Shown here piece after piece: positions 13,088 to 17,638 of a stretch of 17,638 nucleotides of DNA; within the stretch, counting starts at the first letter, position 1; each line of letters opens with the position of its first letter. A program made the position numbers and the translations under genes. A model generated the notes under the pieces. That model was not told the origin of the DNA. It worked only from the letters and a program-made list of their open reading frames with translations, and searched no databases. Source of the DNA: WHSW01 sp036794585 (lineage in GTDB: Bacteria > Actinomycetota > Thermoleophilia > Solirubrobacterales > 70-9); NCBI GenBank assembly GCA_036794585.1, contig DAIRGH010000060.1, positions 1-17,638 on the forward strand, in the 5' to 3' direction.

Positions 13088-14871
13088 GCCTTGACCCTGG
13101 CGGGGACGGCGATCCGGCGGCCGTCGACATACAGGGCGCTGGCGACCACCGTCACCGGCTTGGGCAGCGCCTTCTGCAGCAGCGGATAGGGAATCTCGAC
13201 CTCGTAGGGCGGCTCCGAGTCGTCGGCGATGCTCGCGGCGCCGGCGCGGAAGTTGACCGAGATGATCTCGCCCTCGTTGGAGGCGTCGAGGCGGGCGAGC
13301 ACCGGCGGGAACGCGCAGCCGCCCTTGCCGTTTCCGCCCGTGCTCAGGCTGAGCTGGCCGGTGGGGCCGCCGCGACAGCCCGACCCGCGACAGTCCTGCA
13401 GCCGATCGAGCTCGCCGGCGAGCTGGGTGACGACGGGCGCGTAGTTGGGGTCGAGGGCGACGTTGTTGAGCTGGTAGGGATCGAGGAAGGTGTCGTAGAG
13501 CTCCAGCTCGGGCACCACCTTGCCGACGTCCCACTCCGCGTACAGGTAGCGCGTGGTGCGCACCCCCAGAATCTGCGGGCCGGCCTCGGCCTCGAGCCCG
13601 ATCGCCCGGCCCTGCTCGAGGTCGGGCTCGGTGAGGCTGGGCAGCAGCGACTGGCCGTCCTGCACCTTCCCCGCGGTCGCGCCGCTGATCGCCAGGATCG
13701 TCGCGGTCAGGTCGGCGTTGACGGCGACGTCGTCCGAGGTCTCGCGGCGCGGAATTCCCGGACCGCGGACCACGAACGGGATCCGCGCCGACTCCTCGTA
13801 CAGGTAGCGCTTGAAGTTGCGGATCCTGTGCTCGCCCCGCAGGAAGCCGTTGTCGGAGAGGAAGAAGACATAGGTGTCGCGGCGCTCGCCCACCCGCTTG
13901 AGCTCCTCGAGCAGCGCGCCGACGCTCTCGTCGACGGCGAGCAGCGATTCCCACGCGCAGCGGCGCTTGCGCAGGATGTCGCTGACCTGCCCGGGGGTGA
14001 GCGGAGCCTGCTTGGAGATCTCCGTCGGCTTGTCGAGCGTGTCCTCCTCGTTGAACGACGGCGGCAACGGGCCCTTGAACCTGCCCCTCAGCGCCCCCAG
14101 GTGCCGCGGAGCCGGCACCGCGCCCCTGTTACAAGAGCGGCCCGGCTCGCCGCCGCCGGCGCCGTGCGGGGAGGCATAGCCGAGCATGAGGAAGAACGGG
14201 CTCGCGCTGGGCGCGTTGCGGCGGATGAACCGCTTCGCCTTGGTCGTGAAGACGTCGGTGCTGTAGTCCTCCTCCTGCTCGGAGAACTGGGTGATCACCC
14301 CGTTCTGGTTGAGCTGATAGCCGAAGTACTGCGCCCGCGACGGCGCCAGCACGCGCCAGTCGTTCCATCCCTTCGGCACGTCGGTCGGGGTGGTTCCGTA
14401 CTCGTCGGGCTCGGCGTACTCGTTCAGGAACTTGCCGATGTAGCCGGTCGTGTAGCCGGCGCGCTGCAGCCAGATCGGCAGGTAGTTGTCGCCGTGGCGC
14501 TCGTTGAAGACGCCGTAGCCGCCATCCGGAGCGATGTTGGAGAGCACCCCGTGGTTGTGCGCGTACTGGCCGGTCAGCAGGGTCGCGCGGGCTGGGCAGC
14601 AGAGCGGGAAGTTGTCGTACATCCGCTTCATCGTCACGCCCTTCTCCTTCAGCTCCTTGCGGACGATCTTCATCACCCGCATCGAGGCGTTCTCCTGATC
14701 GTCGGTGAGCAGGACGACGATGTTCGCCGGCGCCTGGACGGCCGCCTCGGCGCGCTCGGCGCGCGGTCCCTGGGTCAGCGCAAGCGTCGCCGCCACCGCC
14801 GTCGCGAGCACGGCGAAGCCGGCCGCGATGGGCCGCGATCGCTGTCGGATCGGGTCGTTCACGGAGATCAT
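13075..14871 (-). CDS. Exported sulfatase, N-acetylglucosamine-6-sulfatase-like, with C-terminal extension (upstream copy)
   Basis: A 598-residue type I sulfatase, paralogous to its downstream neighbour. The formylglycine motif is C91-C92-P93-A94-R95. D57-D58 and D340-N341 bind the metal, K147 (YIGKFLNEY) and H236 (ASPHG) line the site, and EESARIPFVVRGPG at about 359-372 is a conserved strand. A signal peptide or anchor at 13-34 (RPIAAGFAVLATAVAATL region) exports it, with a possible AEAA cut near 44. After ~residue 500 there is a Cys/Gly-rich linker (DCRGSGCRG) and a ~75-residue beta-rich domain (LARLDASNEGEIISVNF onward) absent from the other copy, perhaps an Ig-like or glycan-binding module. 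I chose the ATG at 14871; a GTG nine codons upstream is possible. Substrate is inferred from GNS-like motifs. Confidence 0.92.
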   Translation of the reverse strand: MISVNDPIRQRSRPIAAGFAVLATAVAATLALTQGPRAERAEAAVQAPANIVVLLTDDQENASMRVMKIVRKELKEKGVTMKRMYDNFPLCCPARATLLTGQYAHNHGVLSNIAPDGGYGVFNERHGDNYLPIWLQRAGYTTGYIGKFLNEYAEPDEYGTTPTDVPKGWNDWRVLAPSRAQYFGYQLNQNGVITQFSEQEEDYSTDVFTTKAKRFIRRNAPSASPFFLMLGYASPHGAGGGEPGRSCNRGAVPAPRHLGALRGRFKGPLPPSFNEEDTLDKPTEISKQAPLTPGQVSDILRKRRCAWESLLAVDESVGALLEELKRVGERRDTYVFFLSDNGFLRGEHRIRNFKRYLYEESARIPFVVRGPGIPRRETSDDVAVNADLTATILAISGATAGKVQDGQSLLPSLTEPDLEQGRAIGLEAEAGPQILGVRTTRYLYAEWDVGKVVPELELYDTFLDPYQLNNVALDPNYAPVVTQLAGELDRLQDCRGSGCRGGPTGQLSLSTGGNGKGGCAFPPVLARLDASNEGEIISVNFRAGAASIADDSEPPYEVEIPYPLLQKALPKPVTVVASALYVDGRRIAVPARVKACSS

Positions 14872-15013
14872 TGCCTGGTGGCCTCGACGCCGAAACACGC
14901 GTGCCGCCCTCGAGGAGCGGGCTGGGCGCGGTCCCGAGGCGCCGAGCGTCGGCAGGATACTGAGCCCGGCTCACGGACCGGCTGTGCTGGTCGTTCCACG
15001 TAACGTGGCGCCC
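14872..15013. promoter_or_regulatory. Divergent intergenic region with CCACGT-A-ACGTGG palindrome
   Basis: These 142 bases separate the sulfatase pair from the DNA glycosylase gene and should hold both promoters. A 13-base palindrome, CCACGT A ACGTGG, lies at 14996-15008, right at the glycosylase start. It contains the same CACGT/ACGTG half-sites as the palindrome at 3366-3379, with different spacing. I could not assign -35/-10 elements with confidence. Confidence 0.35.
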
Positions 15014-15652
15014 GTGAGCACGCACGAGCAGCTGGCGAGCAGCGACCCCGTGATGGCGGCGCTGATCGAGCGCGTCGGCGAGATGTCGTTTGAAAGGCGG
15101 CGGCGGGGACGGCCGCGCGGCGACTCCTACGGGGTGCTGCTGCGCACGGTGGTCGGCCAGCAGCTCTCGGCGAAGGCCGCGGCGACGATCTTCGACCGGC
15201 TGCTCGCCCGCTTCGACGGCCACATCCCCTCGCCCGCCGAGCTGCTCGCGGTGAAGCCCGAGGAGCTGCGGGCGACCGGCCTCTCGGGGCGCAAGGTCGA
15301 GTACGTGCGCGACCTGGCCCGCCACGTCGAGGACGGCGAGCTCGAGCTGGATCGCCTGGGCGAGCTCGACGACGAGGAGGTGATCGCCGAGATCACCGCG
15401 ATCCGCGGCTTCGGCCTGTGGAGCGCGCAGATGTTCCTGATCTTCCACCTCGAGCGCCCCGACGTGCTGCCCACGGGCGACCTCGGCGTCCGCCGCGCGG
15501 TGCAGGTCGAATACGGCCTCGACGAGCTGCCCGACCACGACGAGCTGGTCGAGATCGCCGAGCCGTGGCGTCCCCAACGCACCCTGGCCTCGATCTATCT
15601 CTGGGAGTCGCTGGCCAACACGCCGGTCGCGGAAGGTTCACGGGGCAAGTAG
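15014..15652 (+). CDS. AlkA-like DNA-3-methyladenine glycosylase (HhH-GPD)
   Basis: A 212-residue base-excision repair enzyme that should remove alkylated purines from DNA. The helix-hairpin-helix is ITAIRGFGLWSAQ at about 127-139, and the catalytic Asp is D156 in LPTGDLGVRRA. Upstream, VVGQQLSAKAA (46-56) and TGLSGRKVEYVRDLA (88-102) are typical of the AlkA/Mag group, and WRPQRTLASIYLW (185-197) closes the fold. It has the short form without the N-terminal AlkA beta domain, as in yeast Mag1-type enzymes. The start is GTG 15014; GTG 15005 is equally in frame but lies within the CCACGTAACGTGG palindrome. No [4Fe-4S] cysteines are present, which excludes the Nth/MutY branch. Confidence 0.92.
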   Translation: MSTHEQLASSDPVMAALIERVGEMSFERRRRGRPRGDSYGVLLRTVVGQQLSAKAAATIFDRLLARFDGHIPSPAELLAVKPEELRATGLSGRKVEYVRDLARHVEDGELELDRLGELDDEEVIAEITAIRGFGLWSAQMFLIFHLERPDVLPTGDLGVRRAVQVEYGLDELPDHDELVEIAEPWRPQRTLASIYLWESLANTPVAEGSRGK

Positions 15653-15821
15653 GGATCGGCGCCGGCGAAATCGCCGCATTTGGCGGGTTCTTGGCGCTAT
15701 GCGCCAATAAGCCGCCATTCGCTGCCGAGATCGCCAAGGGCGGCCAGATCGGTCGGGGCAGCACGTCCCGCACCCCGTACCCAGCCGGAAGCGTCCGGGG
15801 GCGCGCCTAGCGTTCGAGCCG
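15653..15821. promoter_or_regulatory. bioB leader with phased TTGGCG/CGCCAA half-sites and competing stems
   Basis: This 169-base gap precedes bioB. TTGGCG occurs at 15680-15685 and 15691-15696, and its complement CGCCAA at 15702-15707 and 15732-15737. The first three start exactly 11 bases apart. The centre is a perfect palindrome, TTGGCGC TAT GCGCCAA (15691-15707), nested in an outer stem TGGCGG/CCGCCA (15681-15686 with 15712-15717). Upstream, CGGCG AAAT CGCCG (15663-15676) forms a hairpin whose 3' arm could instead pair with GGCG at 15682-15685. It could be a DNA operator array, an RNA attenuator, or the 3' structure of the glycosylase transcript. No known biotin-regulator box (BirA, BioQ) was recognised. 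The symmetry is seen; the function is inference. Confidence 0.55.
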
Positions 15822-16972
15822 ATGCCGCCGCTGATCTCCTTCGACGAGGCGCTCGCGCTCGCCGAGATCAGCGGTCACGACGCGATCGGCGACTTGGTCG
15901 AGCGCGCCTGGGCGGTGCGGACCGAGCGCTTCGCCGACTCGACCGACATGTGCTCGCTGGTCAACGCGAAGTCCGGCGGCTGCGCCGAGGACTGCGGCTT
16001 CTGCGCGCAGTCGCGCTACGCCGAGGCGGACACGCCGATGCACGCGATGATGGAGCCGGAGCAGATCCTCGAGCACGCCAAGGCCGCCGAGGCCGCGGGT
16101 GCGCACCGGTTCTGCATGGTCACCCAGGGACAGGGGCTGTCGAAGCGCGACTTCGAGAAGATCCTGGCGGGCGCCCGGCTCGTCGCCGAGCAGACCAACC
16201 TCAAGCGCTGTGCCTCGGTCGGCCACATCTCACCCGCCCGCGCGCACCAGCTCGCCGACGCCGGCATCCAGCGCGTGCACCACAACGTCGAGACCTCGCG
16301 CTCCTACTACGAGGAGGTGACGACGACCGTCCGCTACGAGGGCCGGATGCGGACCATCGACGCGGTCCGCGAGGCTGGGCTGGAGACCTGCGTCGGCGGC
16401 ATCCTCAACCTCGGCGAGAGCCCGCGCCAGCGGATCGAGATGGCCTTCGAGCTGGCCGAGATCGACCCGACCTCGGTGCCGATCAACCTGCTCAACCCCC
16501 GCCCCGGAACCAAGTTCGGCGACCGCGAGCTGATGGACGCCTGGGAGGTGGTCAAGTGGGTGGCGATCTTCCGGCTGATCCTGCCCGACGCCCTGTTCCG
16601 CCTCTGCGGCGGTCGGGTCGAGAACCTCGGCGACCTGCAGCCGCTCGCGGTCAAGGCCGGGCTCAACGGGGTGATGATGGGCAACTTCCTCACCACGCTC
16701 GGCGCCGAGCCCGCCGACGACCGGGCGATGTTCGAGGAGCTCGGGCTGAATGTGGCGCGCCAGGACGACAACGGCGCCAACCCGCGGCCTGACAACCGCT
16801 CCGGCTGGCTCGACGGCGAGACGCCGCCGACCCCCGTCGACGAGTTGATCGACAGCCAGGCCGATGCGAACTTCTGGGACCCCTCGACGCAGCTGCGGGT
16901 GATCAAGAAGAAGGGCTCGCCACCGGGCTACCCCGAACGACCCTCCGAGCGCGCGGCCGCGGGCTGGGGAGA

Positions 16973-16976
<4 letters not shown>
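15822..16976 (+). CDS. bioB: Biotin synthase
   Basis: A 384-residue radical SAM enzyme that inserts sulfur into dethiobiotin. The [4Fe-4S] cysteines are C54, C58 and C61 in GGCAEDCGFCAQS. Further biotin synthase elements are HRFCMVTQGQG (94-104), KRCASVGHIS (with a [2Fe-2S] Cys), HHNVETSRSYY, CVGGILNLGES and INLLNPRPGT, ending in MMGNFLTTLG. The catalytic core ends near residue 305. About 60 more residues follow, including a Pro-rich segment (GETPPTPVDELIDS) and a basic tail, longer than in E. coli BioB (346 residues). The ATG at 15822 has only a weak ribosome site. Its TGA overlaps the TTG start of bioF, so the two are one operon. Confidence 0.96.

Positions 16977-17638
<662 letters not shown>

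Noticed and set aside
13088..13954. A fusion protein extending the downstream sulfatase upstream by about 289 codons
   Set aside because: The extension lies in an alternative frame of the other sulfatase gene and has no domain. The GTG at 13087 starts an export signal, which would be buried in a fusion.
11516..15003. Two long plus-strand open frames (11516-13189 and 12997-15003)
   Set aside because: Both are antisense to the sulfatase genes and show only the Val/Arg/Ala-rich pattern typical of shadows.

Overview
The window is a densely packed, very GC-rich bacterial chromosome segment. The codon bias, the frequent GTG and TTG starts and the gene content (family of AbiEi-N/DUF559 proteins, PECR-like SDR, stand-alone biotin carrier, secreted sulfatases) suggest a high-GC actinobacterium, most likely of the Thermoleophilia/Solirubrobacterales type. 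That placement is inference. I see no tRNA, rRNA, insertion sequence, prophage or CRISPR array, and no stretch over 300 bases lacks a gene.

Layout. (1) 1-3344, minus: the first ~1114 residues of a very large secreted M14 zinc carboxypeptidase whose 3' end lies outside the window. (2) 3461-4291, plus: a FabG-like SDR. It meets a minus-strand AbiEi-N/DUF559 protein (4288-5247) tail to tail, and both stop codons sit in one CTAG. (3) 5341-6186, minus: a PECR/DECR-like SDR, divergent from an AHL-lactonase-like metallo-beta-lactamase-fold hydrolase (6223-7131). (4) 7122-10087, minus: a compact set GT2 glycosyltransferase -> glycerol kinase -> PlsC-type acyltransferase, read in that order. It looks like a glycerol-to-glycerolipid unit. 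(5) 10138-11493, plus, divergent from the GT2: a 70-residue biotin carrier protein, coupled by ATGA to a crotonase that resembles methylmalonyl-CoA decarboxylase (YgfG) more than a hydratase, then a small membrane-anchored helix-turn-helix protein. (6) 11504-14871, minus: two overlapping genes for exported sulfatases of the N-acetylglucosamine-6-sulfatase type. (7) 15014-15652, plus: an AlkA-like DNA glycosylase. (8) 15822-17638, plus: bioB and the 5' two thirds or so of bioF, preceded by a strikingly symmetric leader.

How the parts may work together. Biotin made through bioF/bioB is needed by the carrier protein at 10138. The carrier is cotranslated with a putative malonyl-type acyl-CoA decarboxylase, which suggests acyl-CoA carboxylation with proofreading or disposal of branched malonyl-CoAs. 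The two SDRs and the acyltransferase fit the same lipid theme. The exported peptidase and the two sulfatases point to scavenging of external protein and sulfated glycans.

The most unusual items are the biotin-carrier/decarboxylase/membrane-HTH cluster, the helically phased TTGGCG/CGCCAA array with competing stems before bioB, and the peptidase whose glutamine-amidotransferase-like domain seems to be split by a PPC-like beta domain.
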